DNA of 64,000 nt, taken from Gammaproteobacteria bacterium (GTDB lineage: Bacteria > Pseudomonadota > Gammaproteobacteria > Pseudomonadales > Pseudohongiellaceae). Position numbers and translations under genes: made by a program. The stretch is taken from contig VMDC01000033.1 of NCBI GenBank assembly GCA_008081045.1, positions 1 to 64,000 of the forward strand, given 5' to 3'. How positions within the stretch are numbered: position 1 is the first letter of the stretch; every line of letters starts with the position of its first letter. The notes under the pieces were generated by a model. That model was not told where the DNA came from and searched no databases. It saw nothing but the letters and a program-made list of their open reading frames with translations. Shown here piece by piece: positions 50,765 through 61,628 of the stretch.

Positions 50765-51484
50765 ATGCGACAAATCGTATTGGACACAGAAACCACTGGT
50801 CTCGATCCGAAACAGGGGCACCGGATTATCGAAATCGGTTGCGTAGAGATAGACAACCGACGGCTGACCGGCAGAAATTTTCATTGCTACCTGAATCCCG
50901 ATCGCGATATTGATGAGGCCGCTATAGAAGTACACGGGCTGACCCGGCAGTTTTTATCCGATAAGCCGCGTTTTAAAGAAATTGAGGAGGAATTTCTTGA
51001 ATTTGTGACAGGGACTGAGTTGATTATTCATAACGCCCCTTTTGATATCGGATTTTTGGACAGTGAACTGACTCTCTCGTCCTCGAATCAGTCTATGAAC
51101 AGCGTCTGTACTGTGCTTGACACCCTTGTCCTCGCCAGGGAAAAGCATCCGGGCCAGCGCAACAACCTCGATGCGCTGTGCAAGCGCTATGGCGTCGATA
51201 ACACGCAGCGGGACTTGCATGGTGCGCTGCTGGATGCAGAGATACTGGCCGATGTGTATCTGGTAATGACCAGTGGGCAATCCAGTTTAGCCCTACGGGA
51301 AGAGTCGTCCGAAGCGGCAGTCAACTTCAGTAAATCCCGCAAGCTTGATCCGGCAAGGACGCCACCCCGTGTTATCAGGGCGACTGCGGAAGAGCTTCGA
51401 GCGCATGAAGCGCGATTGGATGAGATTGATACAAAATGTGACGAACGAAGTCTCTGGCGGCGCGTCGGCGGCTCACAAAATTAG
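50765..51484 (+). CDS. dnaQ: DNA polymerase III epsilon subunit (proofreading exonuclease)
   Basis: The 3'-5' exonuclease of the replicative polymerase. At 239 aa it has ExoI (LDTETTG), ExoII (HNAPFDIGFLD) and ExoIII (HGALLDAEILADVYL), and a C-terminal tail for binding the alpha subunit. The ATG at 50765 gives the typical MRQIVLDTETTG; an upstream extension overlapping rnhA is not family-like. Confidence 0.96.
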   Translation: MRQIVLDTETTGLDPKQGHRIIEIGCVEIDNRRLTGRNFHCYLNPDRDIDEAAIEVHGLTRQFLSDKPRFKEIEEEFLEFVTGTELIIHNAPFDIGFLDSELTLSSSNQSMNSVCTVLDTLVLAREKHPGQRNNLDALCKRYGVDNTQRDLHGALLDAEILADVYLVMTSGQSSLALREESSEAAVNFSKSRKLDPARTPPRVIRATAEELRAHEARLDEIDTKCDERSLWRRVGGSQN

Positions 51485-51806
51485 TCGGTGTGTGCGCAAT
51501 TTGAGCGCCTGATCCTGTGAGTCTGAATTCAGCGTTCGCCGCCCCAGCGGCGGAGGATCAAACCCTTTGGAGCCCGCGAAACTGCTTGAACTCACCTTCG
51601 GAGCCTTATAGTATTCCTTGGCGTTACCGGGCACGGAACTCGAATAACAAGGCCAGAAGACCAACACCTCACAGTTGGCATAGGCTCAACAATCCGACGG
51701 TGACGGCCGCAAAAAAGCCGACCTTGATAAGAGATAAGCTGCTGACCCAGGAAGGCCTTTGGGCGTCGGCAAATAAGAATTAAGCACTCGATGAGGAAAT
51801 AGAACT
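51485..51806. other. Gene-free stretch between dnaQ and the permease
   Basis: No convincing ORF or tRNA. A strong hairpin CGCCGC-CCCA-GCGGCG lies at 51537-51552 with no T-run after it; a 10-base palindrome CTGAATTCAG lies just before (51523-51532). It may be a dnaQ 3' structure or a leader element of the permease gene; no known riboswitch was recognised. Confidence 0.4.
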
Positions 51807-53180
51807 ATGGAAACCCTTGAATGGAACAGTGATATGATGATCTCGGCTGTTGTTCTAGCCGTCACTTTCATTGCAATTTTCACCGAAGAAATTCACAAGA
51901 TACATCGGGTGAAGTGTGCCATGGCGGGCGCGGCTGCCATGATCGTGGTTGGCCAATTCATGGGGTTCTACAACCCTGACGAAGCGGTAGAGGCAATCGA
52001 TTGGAATGTTGTCTTTCTGCTCGGCGGCATGATGACCATTGTGGCTATCATGATCCCTACCGGCGGCTTCCAGCAGCTTGCGTACTGGGCTGCAGATTTC
52101 AGTAAGGGCCGACTGTTCCTTCTGCTTGCTCTGATTGGCTCCCTAGTTACCGGGCTTTCGCTGCTTCTGGATAATGTCACGACGGTGGTAATCTTTGGCC
52201 CGCTGATCATTCTCATATGTCAGTCTCTGCGCGTTACCCCGATACCTTTTCTGCTGGCTGCAGCGCTGCTATCTGATACCGGCGGCGTAGCCACGCTGGT
52301 AGGTGATCCGCCTAACCTGATGATTGGTTCCGCCTTCGGCATCGACTTCAATACTTTCCTGATTCATATGGGAGGCATGGTACTGGTTGCATGGCTGGTG
52401 GTGCTGGCAATGTTGCGGGTGCTGTTCAAAGAAGAGCTGGCTGTCAAGCCGCATGAATTGGAGCTGACTGACCGGGTGCCACTGTCTGATCCGAAGACCT
52501 GGTACGGTGCAATCGGTGTTCTTGGCATTATGGTGATCGGATTCATCATGCACAATGCCCTGCACTGGGAGCCCTGGTTTGTGACGGCTCTTGGGCTTAC
52601 CGCGCTGGCGTTTATCGGGAAAGACCTGGATATGGAAGAGGCCTTTGCTCATACGGAACTGGCGCTTCTGATGTTTTTTATCTCTCTGTTCATCATCGTC
52701 GGTGGCGTTGAGCACAGCCAGTTTCTTGAATTTCTCGGACAATTCATCATCCCATTCGTTGAGTCTGATCTGCTCACCGCGACCCTGCTCCTCATGTGGG
52801 TAGCCGCAATTCTGTCTGCGGCAATCGACAACATTCCGTTTACTGCTGCGATGATCCCGATCATTGCCGGCATGGAAGCGCAAGGGATAAACGTCACGCC
52901 TCTGTTCTGGGGTTTGGCCGCTGGTGTGGGCATGGGCGGCAACGGGACTCACATCGGCTCAACCGCTAATGTGTTTATTGTGACTATTTCGGAAAAAATG
53001 GCGAAAGATGCCGGGGATCCCTCGCTGGCGATCACGCCCGGTTTGTGGATGAGGAAAGGACTGCCGGTGATGCTGGTTACGCTGATCACGTGCACCATAA
53101 TCATGTACGTCTTCTGGGGCTTTTTCTCAGCGCCCATTGAGACCGCTACAGTCGTAGGGGAGGCCATGGGCGGGCACTAG
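51807..53180 (+). CDS. ArsB/NhaD family permease
   Basis: A 457-aa transporter with about 12 membrane segments, of the ion-transporter superfamily containing NhaD Na+/H+ antiporters, ArsB and the P protein. Signature stretches are LLDNVTTVVIFGPLIILI followed by DTGGVATLVGDPPNLMIGSA, and in the second half AIDNIPFTAAMIPII followed by GMGGNGTHIGSTANV. These show the internal repeat typical of the fold. Na+/H+ antiport is a reasonable guess for a marine organism but anion or organic-acid transport is not excluded. GAGGAAAT precedes the ATG; a terminator follows. Confidence 0.85.
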   Translation: METLEWNSDMMISAVVLAVTFIAIFTEEIHKIHRVKCAMAGAAAMIVVGQFMGFYNPDEAVEAIDWNVVFLLGGMMTIVAIMIPTGGFQQLAYWAADFSKGRLFLLLALIGSLVTGLSLLLDNVTTVVIFGPLIILICQSLRVTPIPFLLAAALLSDTGGVATLVGDPPNLMIGSAFGIDFNTFLIHMGGMVLVAWLVVLAMLRVLFKEELAVKPHELELTDRVPLSDPKTWYGAIGVLGIMVIGFIMHNALHWEPWFVTALGLTALAFIGKDLDMEEAFAHTELALLMFFISLFIIVGGVEHSQFLEFLGQFIIPFVESDLLTATLLLMWVAAILSAAIDNIPFTAAMIPIIAGMEAQGINVTPLFWGLAAGVGMGGNGTHIGSTANVFIVTISEKMAKDAGDPSLAITPGLWMRKGLPVMLVTLITCTIIMYVFWGFFSAPIETATVVGEAMGGH

Positions 53181-53210
53181 TCTGACTTCCGGCTATAGCT
53201 CTAACAAGGC

Positions 53211-53250
53211 GGGGCGTCCGGCTTAATCAGCCTGACGCCCCGTTTCTTTT
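53211..53250 (+). terminator. Rho-independent terminator of the permease gene
   Basis: GGGGCGTC at 53211-53218 pairs with GACGCCCC at 53234-53241, with an inner GGCT/AGCC extension, followed by GTTTCTTTT. It lies 30 bases after the permease stop. Confidence 0.85.
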
Positions 53251-53313
53251 CAACTTTCCAGCTGGCTCCGATGCCCTTGCGCATCAGATCAGTCAACCTT
53301 CATAATTCCAGCG

Positions 53314-54126
53314 ATGAGCGGATATTTTTTCAGTAAAGACTCTCTGTCCAAAGAAGATCGGGTTCTTCTGTTCGTGGGAAATCGGATCCTGGTACGCAAC
53401 GGCGAATTTCTGTGGCGGCGGGATCAGATTGCTGAAGAATTTATCGCGCAGGATACCATGATCAAAGTTTCTCACGGGCGGGAAGATTTTCTTGTCACCA
53501 GAGCACCTGCAGGCGCTGAATCCTTCCTCGATGCGGAGTTGAGTTCATTGCGCAGCCTTTTATTCGGAGGTGACGAACGGGCGATGCTCGTGGCGGGTAA
53601 AGCCAACCAACTGCTCGACTGGCATGCTTCCCATCAGTTCTGTGGCTTCTGCGGCGAGAAAACCATACCGGACCGCTCCGGCCAGGCCTTATTCTGTGAC
53701 GCTTGCCAACACGCTTTTTTTCCTCGGATCAACCCCTGTGCCATCATGCTGGTGGTAGACGGGCCGCGAATTCTGCTTGCGAGAAATGCAAGGTACCGTA
53801 CCGGATTTTACAGTTGCCTTGCGGGCTTCATCGAAGTGGGGGAGTCTGCTGAAGATACAGTCCGGCGTGAAGTCAAAGAAGAAGTGGATTTAAATGTGGG
53901 AGCGATTCGCTATTACAAAAGCCAGTCCTGGCCATTCCCATCACAACTGATGCTCGGTTTCTACGCTGATTATGCTTCAGGAGAAATTCACCCGGAGCCG
54001 GGGGAGATCGAAGAAGCTCACTGGTATGATATTCATGACTTACCTGCGGTTCCGTCAGCTAACGTCAGCGTCGCCGGTGAGTTGATCGAGCACTATGTAA
54101 AAACCCTGAGTTCTTCCGGTGACTGA
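53314..54126 (+). CDS. nudC: NADH pyrophosphatase / RNA NAD-decapping hydrolase NudC
   Basis: A Nudix hydrolase of 270 aa that splits NADH and removes NAD caps from RNA. A four-cysteine zinc site (CGFCG, then CDAC) precedes the Nudix box GFIEVGESAEDTVRREVKEE. The family-specific SQPWPFP motif appears as SQSWPFPSQ, with one substitution. The N-terminal NudC domain is present. No reason to doubt activity was seen. Confidence 0.95.
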   Translation: MSGYFFSKDSLSKEDRVLLFVGNRILVRNGEFLWRRDQIAEEFIAQDTMIKVSHGREDFLVTRAPAGAESFLDAELSSLRSLLFGGDERAMLVAGKANQLLDWHASHQFCGFCGEKTIPDRSGQALFCDACQHAFFPRINPCAIMLVVDGPRILLARNARYRTGFYSCLAGFIEVGESAEDTVRREVKEEVDLNVGAIRYYKSQSWPFPSQLMLGFYADYASGEIHPEPGEIEEAHWYDIHDLPAVPSANVSVAGELIEHYVKTLSSSGD

Positions 54127-54192
54127 TAGCGGCAGTCATCCCCACTGAAAGGTGCAGCTAGCACGGTTTATTAACAATCAAAGGAGCCCTGC

Positions 54193-55272
54193 GTGGAGTT
54201 TTTGAGTGAATACGGCATGTTCGTCGCCAAGGTGGTGACTACAGTTATCGCGATCGTGGTCGTGATCAGCGTAGTCTCGGCGAGCGGGGGGCGAGGCAGG
54301 AGAGGCGGTAAAAAAGGGACTGTTCGTGTAAGCAAGCTCAATGAGCATTTTGAGGAGCTGAGGGATTCGCTCAGAGAAGTGGTGCTAGACAAGGAAAGCC
54401 TGAAGAGCCTGCGGAAAGAAGAAAAAAAGCAGGCCAAATCCGATAAAAAAGAGGCAAAAGCTGTTCGCAAGAAATCGGCCGATGAAGACTCGGACAACAG
54501 CTCAACAGCGGGCAGCAGCAGACGGGTGTATGTTATCAATTTCAAGGGAAATATTGCTGCTGACGCTGTTGTTTGTTTGCGTGAGGAAATAAGCGCAATT
54601 CTCTCTCTTGCCACTCCCGATGATGAGGTTCTGGTCAGATTGGAAAGCCCCGGAGGAATGGTTCACGCTTATGGCCTGGCTTCCTCGCAGTTGGTCAGGC
54701 TGAAAAATGCTCAGATTCCTTTGACGATTTGCGTTGACAAAGTCGCGGCCAGCGGTGGTTATATGATGGCGTGCCTGGCTGACAAATTAGTGGCAGCTCC
54801 GTTCGCGATTATCGGGTCAATCGGTGTGCTTGTTCAGCTGCCGAACTTTCATCGTGTGTTAAAGAAGCATGAAGTGGATTACGAAATCATTAGCGCCGGA
54901 GAGTATAAGCGCACACTCACGACATTCGGTGAGATTACCGAGAAAGGCAGGGATAAGGTTCGTGAAGATGTCGAAACCATCCACGGCATTTTCAAACACT
55001 GGGTCAAGGAGCATCGGCCAAGTGTTGATATTGATAAGATTTCGACCGGGGAAACCTGGTTAGGCAGTCAGGCGAAAGAGCGCTATATGGTTGATGATAT
55101 CCGTACCAGTGACGAATGTATTCTGTCTGCTTGTGAGAGCGCAGACGTCTTTGAGGTCGAGTATGAGCTTCCCAAATCAATACAGGAAAAGCTGGGTGCT
55201 GCGTTCGAGAGCGCGATTGAAAAGGGGTTTTCTCAATTAGTCAATCAGCCGAATAACGATAAATTTCAGTAA
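54193..55272 (+). CDS. sohB: Signal peptide peptidase-like protease SohB
   Basis: An inner-membrane S49-family serine protease of 359 aa. Residues about 8-30 are the N-terminal membrane segment, followed by a highly charged Lys/Glu-rich region to about residue 108. The catalytic Ser187 lies in VAASGGYMMAC and the Lys239 in GEYKRTL, the Ser-Lys dyad of the family. The start is GTG with AAGGAGC upstream. The biological substrate is not known. Confidence 0.93.
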   Translation: MEFLSEYGMFVAKVVTTVIAIVVVISVVSASGGRGRRGGKKGTVRVSKLNEHFEELRDSLREVVLDKESLKSLRKEEKKQAKSDKKEAKAVRKKSADEDSDNSSTAGSSRRVYVINFKGNIAADAVVCLREEISAILSLATPDDEVLVRLESPGGMVHAYGLASSQLVRLKNAQIPLTICVDKVAASGGYMMACLADKLVAAPFAIIGSIGVLVQLPNFHRVLKKHEVDYEIISAGEYKRTLTTFGEITEKGRDKVREDVETIHGIFKHWVKEHRPSVDIDKISTGETWLGSQAKERYMVDDIRTSDECILSACESADVFEVEYELPKSIQEKLGAAFESAIEKGFSQLVNQPNNDKFQ

Positions 55273-55316
55273 ATCCTATAAGCAGGCGTTTTTTCAGTAA
55301 TATAAGGAGGCGGCAA

Positions 55317-56312
55317 GTGTCCCAGTATAGAGCGTACGAGGTTGTTGAAATCGCAGACAAGCAGTATCAGGGGTCTGTGGTTGAAAAAAATGAAGCTGAC
55401 TTGCCTGATGGCGAGCTCCTTGTAGAGGTTCTGTATTCTTCCCTGAACTATAAAGATGCGCTGTCGGCCAGTGGTAACAAAGGGGTTACCCGTCACTATC
55501 CTCACGTCCCCGGAATAGATGCAGTGGGCACCGTACTCTCTTCTGATGATGATCAGTTTTCCGAGGGTCAGGCGGTGCTGATTACAGGTTACGATCTGGG
55601 GATGAATACGTCCGGCGGGTTTGGTCAGCGCATCAGAGTGCCGGCCTCATGGGCTATCCCACTGCCGTCCGGCATGGATCCCGCTACCAGCATGCGTCTC
55701 GGTACAGCGGGGCTCACCGCTGGTTTATGTGTAGACGCCCTGCTCAAGAACGGTCTCGAAGTTGATCATGGAGAGGTGTTGGTTACTGGATCTACCGGTG
55801 GCGTTGGTATCATAGCAATCGGTATTCTCGCCAAATTGGGCTTTCAGGTCGTGGCCAGTACAGGTAAGCCAGAAGCGGAACAGCTGTTAAAAACCATGGG
55901 TGCAAGCGAAATCATTGACCGGAATGAGCTCAGCGACTCCTCCTCGAGGCCTTTACTGGCTGAGAGGTGGGCAGCGGCCGTAGACGTGGTTGGTGGCGAT
56001 ACGCTGTTTAACGTCATCAAAGGCTTGAAGTACGGTGGTAGTGTAGCAGCCTGTGGTCTGGTGCAGTCGCCCGTGTTTCAGGCCTCCGTCTTGCCCTTTA
56101 TTCTCCGGGGCGTCAATTTGTTAGGGGTTGATTCTGTTGAGTTGCCGCTGATACAAAAAGAACGGATCTGGAGCACGCTTGCCGGCGACTGGAAAGTGGA
56201 GGCTTTGGAGCAGGGTTGTACGGAAATTGGGCTGGATCAGTTGGAAGCCAGCTTGGCTACGATACTGTCTGGCGGCGCTGTCGGACGCTATCTCCTCAAC
56301 TTGCAGCGTTAA
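55317..56312 (+). CDS. Acryloyl-CoA reductase / YhdH-type oxidoreductase
   Basis: A medium-chain dehydrogenase/reductase of 331 aa that matches YhdH and AcuI. Features are LYSSLNYKDALSASG, PHVPGIDAVGTV, the nucleotide motif VTGSTGGVGIIAIGILAKLG, and GAVGRYLLNL at the end. AcuI reduces acryloyl-CoA to propionyl-CoA with NADPH and protects cells from acrylate made from DMSP; YhdH-like members may simply detoxify acryloyl-CoA. No DMSP lyase or other acu/dmd gene is in the window, so a general detoxifying role is the safer reading. The start is GTG after a perfect AAGGAGG. Confidence 0.88.
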   Translation: MSQYRAYEVVEIADKQYQGSVVEKNEADLPDGELLVEVLYSSLNYKDALSASGNKGVTRHYPHVPGIDAVGTVLSSDDDQFSEGQAVLITGYDLGMNTSGGFGQRIRVPASWAIPLPSGMDPATSMRLGTAGLTAGLCVDALLKNGLEVDHGEVLVTGSTGGVGIIAIGILAKLGFQVVASTGKPEAEQLLKTMGASEIIDRNELSDSSSRPLLAERWAAAVDVVGGDTLFNVIKGLKYGGSVAACGLVQSPVFQASVLPFILRGVNLLGVDSVELPLIQKERIWSTLAGDWKVEALEQGCTEIGLDQLEASLATILSGGAVGRYLLNLQR

Positions 56313-56469
56313 TCAGCGCAGCACTGTTGTTCAGGCTCTCTAGTGGTCCCAGCAAGGGCCGGGTGAGGCATTCGAGGTTGCTCGGTGGGACCCAGCATTC
56401 CGGGATATCGCTTCCGGGGCAGCAGAAATGTTCGAGGTTGGTGAAATCTCGCCAGAGTATCCGGCGTTC

Positions 56470-59400
56470 CTAATTTAGGTTGGGCGCCAGCAGGCGAGTG
56501 AGTTCGTCGACCGGGAAATTCTTGCGCCTTGCCAGGTCGCTGACTTGCTCTGCTGAGATTTTCCCGACCGGGAAATACTTGCTGTCAGGGTGGGCGAAGT
56601 AAAAACCACTTACTGTTGCTGCCGGAGTCATTGCGTAGCTTTCTGTGAGTTCAACGCCGATATTCTGCCGGGCATTCAGCAGTTCAAATAAGATTTCTTT
56701 TTCGGAGTGATCAGGGCATGCCGGATAGCCGGGCGCTGGCCGGATACCCTGGTAGGCTTCCTTGATGAGCTCTTCATTGCCAAAGGCCTCTCCAGGTTGA
56801 TAACCCCAGAGTTCTTTCCGAACTTTTTCATGCATGTGTTCAGCGAAAGCTTCAGCCAGGCGATCTGCCAGAGCTTTTACCATAAGCGCATTGTAGTCAT
56901 TCTGCTCTGCTTCGTACTTTCTGGCTAATTCCTCCGCGCCGATCCCTGCCGTAACCACAAAGCCGCCGAGATAATCCTGCTTTCCTGAAGACTCAGGGGC
57001 AATAAAGTCTGCGAGGCAAAGCTGAGTTTCTTCTCCTGCTTTAACCGTCTGCTGTCTGAGGAAATGAAGAGTTGCAGCGGTTTGGCCTTCTCCATGTTCA
57101 TGCCAGACAGAGATGTCATTGGCGCCGGATCGATTCGCCGGCCAGAATCCGACGACGGCCTTTGCTCTCAGGCTTCCCGAAGTGATGATCTCATCCAGCA
57201 TTGCTCTGGCATCGTCGAAGAGGTCTTGAGCTGCCTTTCCTACCTTGTGGTCATTCAGGATTGCCGGAAATTTTCCTGCGAGAGACCAGGTGATGAAGAA
57301 GGGCGTCCAATCGATATAGGGAACCAGTGTTTCAAGTGAGTGATCGTCGTAAATTTTCGTGCCTAAAAAACTCGGTCGCACAGGATCAAAGGTCTGCCAG
57401 TTCGCCGGATAAGCCTGCTGGTTGGCTAGCTCATAAGACATCAGCTGCCTGGATGCAGCGCGATTAGCTGAACGGGCCCTGATTTCGGCATATTCATTTC
57501 GGATCTGCTCGCAGTAATCAGGTTTGCCTTTCTTGTTCAGCAGGCGACTTACCACAGTAACGCTGCGTGAGGCGTCGGGCACGTAGATGGTGGCGTCGTT
57601 TGAGTAATTTTCCTCAATTTTTACTGCAGTATGGGCTTTGGAAGTTGTGGCTCCGCCGATCATTAGCGGGATATCAAACTCCAGACGTTGCATTTCTTTG
57701 GCTACGTGCACCATTTCATCCAGTGAAGGGGTTATCAGTCCGCTCAGTCCGATGATATCGACTTGTTGTTCGCGAGCGACCTGAAGGATTTTATCGCAGG
57801 GAACCATCACGCCTAGATCGATCACTTCATAGTTGTTGCATCCAAGTACAACCCCAACAATATTTTTGCCGATGTCGTGGACGTCGCCCTTTACCGTTGC
57901 CAGCAGAATCTTTCCTTTGGTTTGGATTGCATCCCCGGTCTTCTCAGCTTCGATATACGGGAGTAGGTAAGCGACAGCTTGTTTCATCACTCGAGCGCTT
58001 TTGACTACCTGCGGAAGAAACATTTTCCCGGCCCCAAACAGATCGCCTACTTCCCCCATGCCTTCCATCAGCGGGCCTTCAATGACTTCGATAGGTCGGC
58101 TTGCCTGCTGTCGTGCTTCCTCAGTATCCTCTTCGATGAACTTGGTGATTCCTTTGATCAGAGAATAGCTGAGTCGTTTTTCGACCGGGCGTTCACGCCA
58201 GCTGAGATCCTCAGTGGTTGCTGTAGGACCGGTGTCAGTATAGGTTTGGGCGACCTCCATCAGCCGTTCAGTTGCATCGGGTCGTCGATTCAGAACGACG
58301 TCTTCGACCGCACCCTTGAGGTCCTTCGGTATCTCATCGTAAACCGCCAGCTGTCCTGCGTTGACAATTCCCATCGTCAGGCCAGCTTTGATGGCGTGGA
58401 AAAGAAAGACCGAATGGATGGCTTCTCTGACGGCATTGTTGCCGCGGAATGAGAAAGAAACATTGCTGACGCCGCCGGAAATGAGCGCACCGGGTAGATT
58501 GGCTTTTATATAGCGGCAGCATTCGATGAAATCGACAGCATAATTGTTGTGCTCCTCAATGCCAGTGGCGATGGCAAATATATTGGGATCAAAAATGATG
58601 TCCTCGGCTGGAAAACTCAGTGTCTGGGTGAGCAGCTCATAGCTTCGCGTGCAGATCTCGATTTTCCTTTCGAGGGTGTCTGCCTGGCCGGTTTCGTCAA
58701 AGGCCATCACGATGACTGCAGCACCATACTTCAGGCACAGTGATGCCTTCGCCAGGAAGTCTTCTTCACCCTCCTTCAAACTGATCGAGTTAACAATAGA
58801 TTTGCCCTGAGTGCACTTCAGGCCTGTTTCGATGATTTCCCATTTTGAAGAGTCGAGCATCATGGGGACTCTGCTGATGTCGGGCTCGCTTGCGACTAAT
58901 TTCAGGAACTTGTCCATAGCCGCTTGGGAATCGAGCATGCCTTCATCCATGTTGATGTCGATGATCTGGGCACCCGCTTCGACTTGTTGCCTGGCGACTT
59001 CCAGCGCTTCGTCAAAATTTTCCTCTTTGATTAATCGCGCAAAGCGGGCGGAGCCGGTTACGTTGGTTCTCTCACCGACATTCACGAACAGAGATTCCGG
59101 TGTCATTGTGAAGGCTTCCAGACCGCTCAATCTGCAGGCTGGCTCTATGTTCGGGGCTTTGCGAGGCGCTACACCTTTCGTGACTCTGGCGAGCTCTGCG
59201 ATGTGCGCGGGTGTTGTGCCGCAGCATCCTCCGACAATGTTGACGAATCCTGAGTGAGCAAATTCGCCAACCAGCGAAGCCATTTCGGCTGGAGACTGGT
59301 CATACTCACCGAATTCATTGGGTAAGCCTGCATTGGGGTGCGCGGACACCAGGATGGGCACGCTTGACGCCATTTCTTCAATATGGGGTCTGAGCTGCTC

Positions 59401-60171
59401 AGCGCCCAACGCACAGTTGAAACCGATAGAGAGGGCGCCGGCGTGGGCCATGGAATGACAGAATGCCGCAACGGTCTGGCCGGACAAAGTTCTGCCGCTG
59501 GCGTCCGTAATGGTGCCTGATATCATGATTGGCAGACTAAGCTTCCTGTCGGAAAAGCATTTGTGGACCGCAAATACTGCGGCTTTGGCGTTGAGTGTGT
59601 CGAACGAGGTTTCGATCATAACGATGTCGGCTCCACCGTCGATCAGACCTTCGGTTGACGAATAATAATCATCGACCAGTTCATCGAAACTGGTATTTCT
59701 GAAGCCCGGATCGTTTACATCCGGTGATATCGATGCGCTTCGACTGGTCGGGCCGAGAATGCCTGCGACAAAGCGAGGCTTATCTGAATCGAGATCGTTA
59801 TATTGGTCAGCAGCGGAACGCGCTATCCGAGCGGCTTCCAGGTTCAGTTCGTAGGCGATGTGCTCCAGGTGATAGTCCGCTTGTGCTGCGCGAGTCGAGT
59901 TAAAGGTGTTGGTCTCGATGATGTCCGCGCCGGCTTCGAGGTAGGCGCAGTGGATTTCCCGGATCACATCGGGTTGAGTCAGGCTGAGCAGATCATTATT
60001 GCCAGCCAGGTCGTGAGGAAAGTCGGCGAAGCGTTCACCCCTGAATTCATTGTCGGTAAGGCGTCGCGCCTGGATCATGGTCCCCATGGCGCCGTCAAGC
60101 AGCAAGATGCGTTCGGATAGAAGCTGCTGAAGTCTGGTCTCGGTGTTAGTGCTGTTCATTTCGGCTGTCAT
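56470..60171 (-). CDS. metH: Cobalamin-dependent methionine synthase MetH
   Basis: Makes methionine from homocysteine and methyltetrahydrofolate through methylcobalamin. About 1233 aa, the normal length. Order of modules: homocysteine-binding domain with zinc Cys in GGCCGTTP; pterin-binding domain ([14 protein letters not shown]); cap and cobalamin domain with the axial His in [10 protein letters not shown]; and the C-terminal activation domain ([31 protein letters not shown]). The start is the ATG at 60171 or 60159. No cobalamin riboswitch was seen upstream. It is divergent from nfuA. The cell must take up or make B12. Confidence 0.97.
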   Translation of the reverse strand: MTAEMNSTNTETRLQQLLSERILLLDGAMGTMIQARRLTDNEFRGERFADFPHDLAGNNDLLSLTQPDVIREIHCAYLEAGADIIETNTFNSTRAAQADYHLEHIAYELNLEAARIARSAADQYNDLDSDKPRFVAGILGPTSRSASISPDVNDPGFRNTSFDELVDDYYSSTEGLIDGGADIVMIETSFDTLNAKAAVFAVHKCFSDRKLSLPIMISGTITDASGRTLSGQTVAAFCHSMAHAGALSIGFNCALGAEQLRPHIEEMASSVPILVSAHPNAGLPNEFGEYDQSPAEMASLVGEFAHSGFVNIVGGCCGTTPAHIAELARVTKGVAPRKAPNIEPACRLSGLEAFTMTPESLFVNVGERTNVTGSARFARLIKEENFDEALEVARQQVEAGAQIIDINMDEGMLDSQAAMDKFLKLVASEPDISRVPMMLDSSKWEIIETGLKCTQGKSIVNSISLKEGEEDFLAKASLCLKYGAAVIVMAFDETGQADTLERKIEICTRSYELLTQTLSFPAEDIIFDPNIFAIATGIEEHNNYAVDFIECCRYIKANLPGALISGGVSNVSFSFRGNNAVREAIHSVFLFHAIKAGLTMGIVNAGQLAVYDEIPKDLKGAVEDVVLNRRPDATERLMEVAQTYTDTGPTATTEDLSWRERPVEKRLSYSLIKGITKFIEEDTEEARQQASRPIEVIEGPLMEGMGEVGDLFGAGKMFLPQVVKSARVMKQAVAYLLPYIEAEKTGDAIQTKGKILLATVKGDVHDIGKNIVGVVLGCNNYEVIDLGVMVPCDKILQVAREQQVDIIGLSGLITPSLDEMVHVAKEMQRLEFDIPLMIGGATTSKAHTAVKIEENYSNDATIYVPDASRSVTVVSRLLNKKGKPDYCEQIRNEYAEIRARSANRAASRQLMSYELANQQAYPANWQTFDPVRPSFLGTKIYDDHSLETLVPYIDWTPFFITWSLAGKFPAILNDHKVGKAAQDLFDDARAMLDEIITSGSLRAKAVVGFWPANRSGANDISVWHEHGEGQTAATLHFLRQQTVKAGEETQLCLADFIAPESSGKQDYLGGFVVTAGIGAEELARKYEAEQNDYNALMVKALADRLAEAFAEHMHEKVRKELWGYQPGEAFGNEELIKEAYQGIRPAPGYPACPDHSEKEILFELLNARQNIGVELTESYAMTPAATVSGFYFAHPDSKYFPVGKISAEQVSDLARRKNFPVDELTRLLAPNLN

Positions 60172-60327
60172 CTGGAAGGGGCGCAATTCTATCAGAAGCG
60201 CTGGGGCGGAGTCAGTTAGTGAGCCCAACGTAGTCTTGCATGAAGCTGAGTATTTTACTCAGGTATTCTCAAGGTCAAAACGATCAGTTATCATGCGCCG
60301 GATCACTCACCGACCTCCGGGCTTGCA

Positions 60328-60909
60328 ATGGTAATCATCACTGAATCGGCACAAGAGTACCTGCTCGAGTTGCTGGAAAAGCAAAACGTACCTGACATAG
60401 CGGTCAGGGTATTTATTCTGGATGCGGGAACACCGAGAGCAGAAACCTGTATCTCGTTCTGTAGACCGGGCGAAGAAAAGGACAGTGATGAAATTCAAGA
60501 GCTGAACGGATTTAGGGCGTTCATCGATCAGCCCAGTGTGCCTTTTCTCGAGGACGCGGTGGTTGATTTTCAGAAGGACTCGATGGGCGGTCAGCTGACC
60601 ATCAAAGCGCCCAATTCGAGATTACCTAAAATATCTGAAGACAGCTCTTTGGAAGATCGGGTGAATTATATCCTGTATAACGAGATTAACCCCGGTCTTG
60701 CTGCGCATGGGGGCATGGTCTCTCTTGAAGAAATATTTGATGAGTCAGTTGCCGTCCTGCGCTTTGGCGGAGGTTGTCAGGGATGTGGAATGGTCGATGT
60801 GACGCTGAAGGATGGCGTCGAAAAAACTCTGCTCGAGCAAATTCCCCAGCTGACGGAAGTGCGTGATGTGACTGATCACTCAGTAAAAGAAAACGCGTAC
60901 TACCAGTAA
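60328..60909 (+). CDS. nfuA: Fe-S biogenesis protein NfuA
   Basis: A 193-aa iron-sulfur carrier that delivers 4Fe-4S clusters, including to LipA in Escherichia coli. It has the degenerate A-type N-terminal domain ([13 protein letters not shown]) and a C-terminal Nfu domain with the cluster-binding CxxC in [17 protein letters not shown]. The start at 60328 gives the standard opening. It is convergent with the dUTPase gene. Confidence 0.95.
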   Translation: MVIITESAQEYLLELLEKQNVPDIAVRVFILDAGTPRAETCISFCRPGEEKDSDEIQELNGFRAFIDQPSVPFLEDAVVDFQKDSMGGQLTIKAPNSRLPKISEDSSLEDRVNYILYNEINPGLAAHGGMVSLEEIFDESVAVLRFGGGCQGCGMVDVTLKDGVEKTLLEQIPQLTEVRDVTDHSVKENAYYQ

Positions 60910-60927
60910 GGAAATAATTGGCAGCGC

Positions 60928-61599
60928 TTATTCTTCTGTCTGGTCGTAAGCGGCCTGAAGAGACGCATAGATTGCGCCCTTAAAATCGGGTTGACTGGCA
61001 TCGAGCGACCGAAGAATGTCTACCAGAACTTCATTGTCTTCCCGGCCGCTCCACAATTTTCGGTAGGTCCCCTCTTTGTAGCCGTTGTCCTGCCTGAAAA
61101 AGTTGAGCACGTTTTTCCCGACGTACTGACGAAACAGCTCGGTCCAGTTTAGCTGGCAGTCTGTCATGATGCTGGCGAAAACTGCTATCTCAATTCGGCG
61201 TGCAGCTGACAGACCAATCAGTAGCTCAATTTTCTCAAGTAAAGGCAAAACATCCAGTCGGTAGGTGCTTCCGTCGAACTGTAGTTCGTGTGTCACTGAG
61301 ATCTCAGACATCGCTGACTGCAGGGCTTCTCGCGCCCCTGCATCACTGCCATCGCCGTGTCGCAGGAGCATTTCTGACAAAATAAAATGCCAGATATCAA
61401 TGAGTTCCATTTGCAGTTGAGCAAGATCAAGCTCTTGTTTCTTCCACCACTTCCAGCCGTGGTGTTCGATGGCCTCTGCGCCCTCAATGACTACGGCCCT
61501 CAGATACGGATAGCGCGCCTGTCTCCAGTCCGGGTCGACTTTGCTGTTCATGCTCTGCTGCATGCGCAGCATCACGTCGATCTGGTCCACAGTAAGCAT
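60928..61599 (-). CDS. Dimeric all-alpha dUTPase (dUTPase_2 family)
   Basis: An all-helical dUTP pyrophosphatase of the MazG-related type, about 223 aa. It prevents uracil entering DNA and provides dUMP for dTMP. The metal-binding carboxylate motifs are EGAEAIEHHGWKWWKK and QMELIDIWHF, followed by a conserved KNVLNFFRQDNGYKEGTYRKLW near the C-terminus. The ATG at 61599 gives the family-typical MLTVDQIDVMLRMQ; a TTG nine codons upstream is the alternative and would sit three bases after the stop of the small gene upstream, suggesting coupling. This class is distinct from the trimeric Dut. Confidence 0.88.
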   Translation of the reverse strand: MLTVDQIDVMLRMQQSMNSKVDPDWRQARYPYLRAVVIEGAEAIEHHGWKWWKKQELDLAQLQMELIDIWHFILSEMLLRHGDGSDAGAREALQSAMSEISVTHELQFDGSTYRLDVLPLLEKIELLIGLSAARRIEIAVFASIMTDCQLNWTELFRQYVGKNVLNFFRQDNGYKEGTYRKLWSGREDNEVLVDILRSLDASQPDFKGAIYASLQAAYDQTEE

Positions 61600-61628
61600 G
61601 GGGTCTACGGGTTCGGTGTGGCTCAAGA

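Noticed and set aside
55317-56312. DMSP catabolism function for the reductase
   Set aside because: AcuI-like sequence alone is not sufficient; no DMSP lyase, dmdA or other acu gene is in the window.
56327-56472. In-frame 46-codon extension beyond the metH TAG stop, rich in Cys and Pro
   Set aside because: MetH already ends with its normal LLAPNLN terminus. No start codon or readthrough signal is present, and an open run of this length is not rare at this base composition.
56216-56473. 85-codon plus-strand frame overlapping the end of the acuI-like gene
   Set aside because: It begins inside the reductase gene in another frame and has no homology features.
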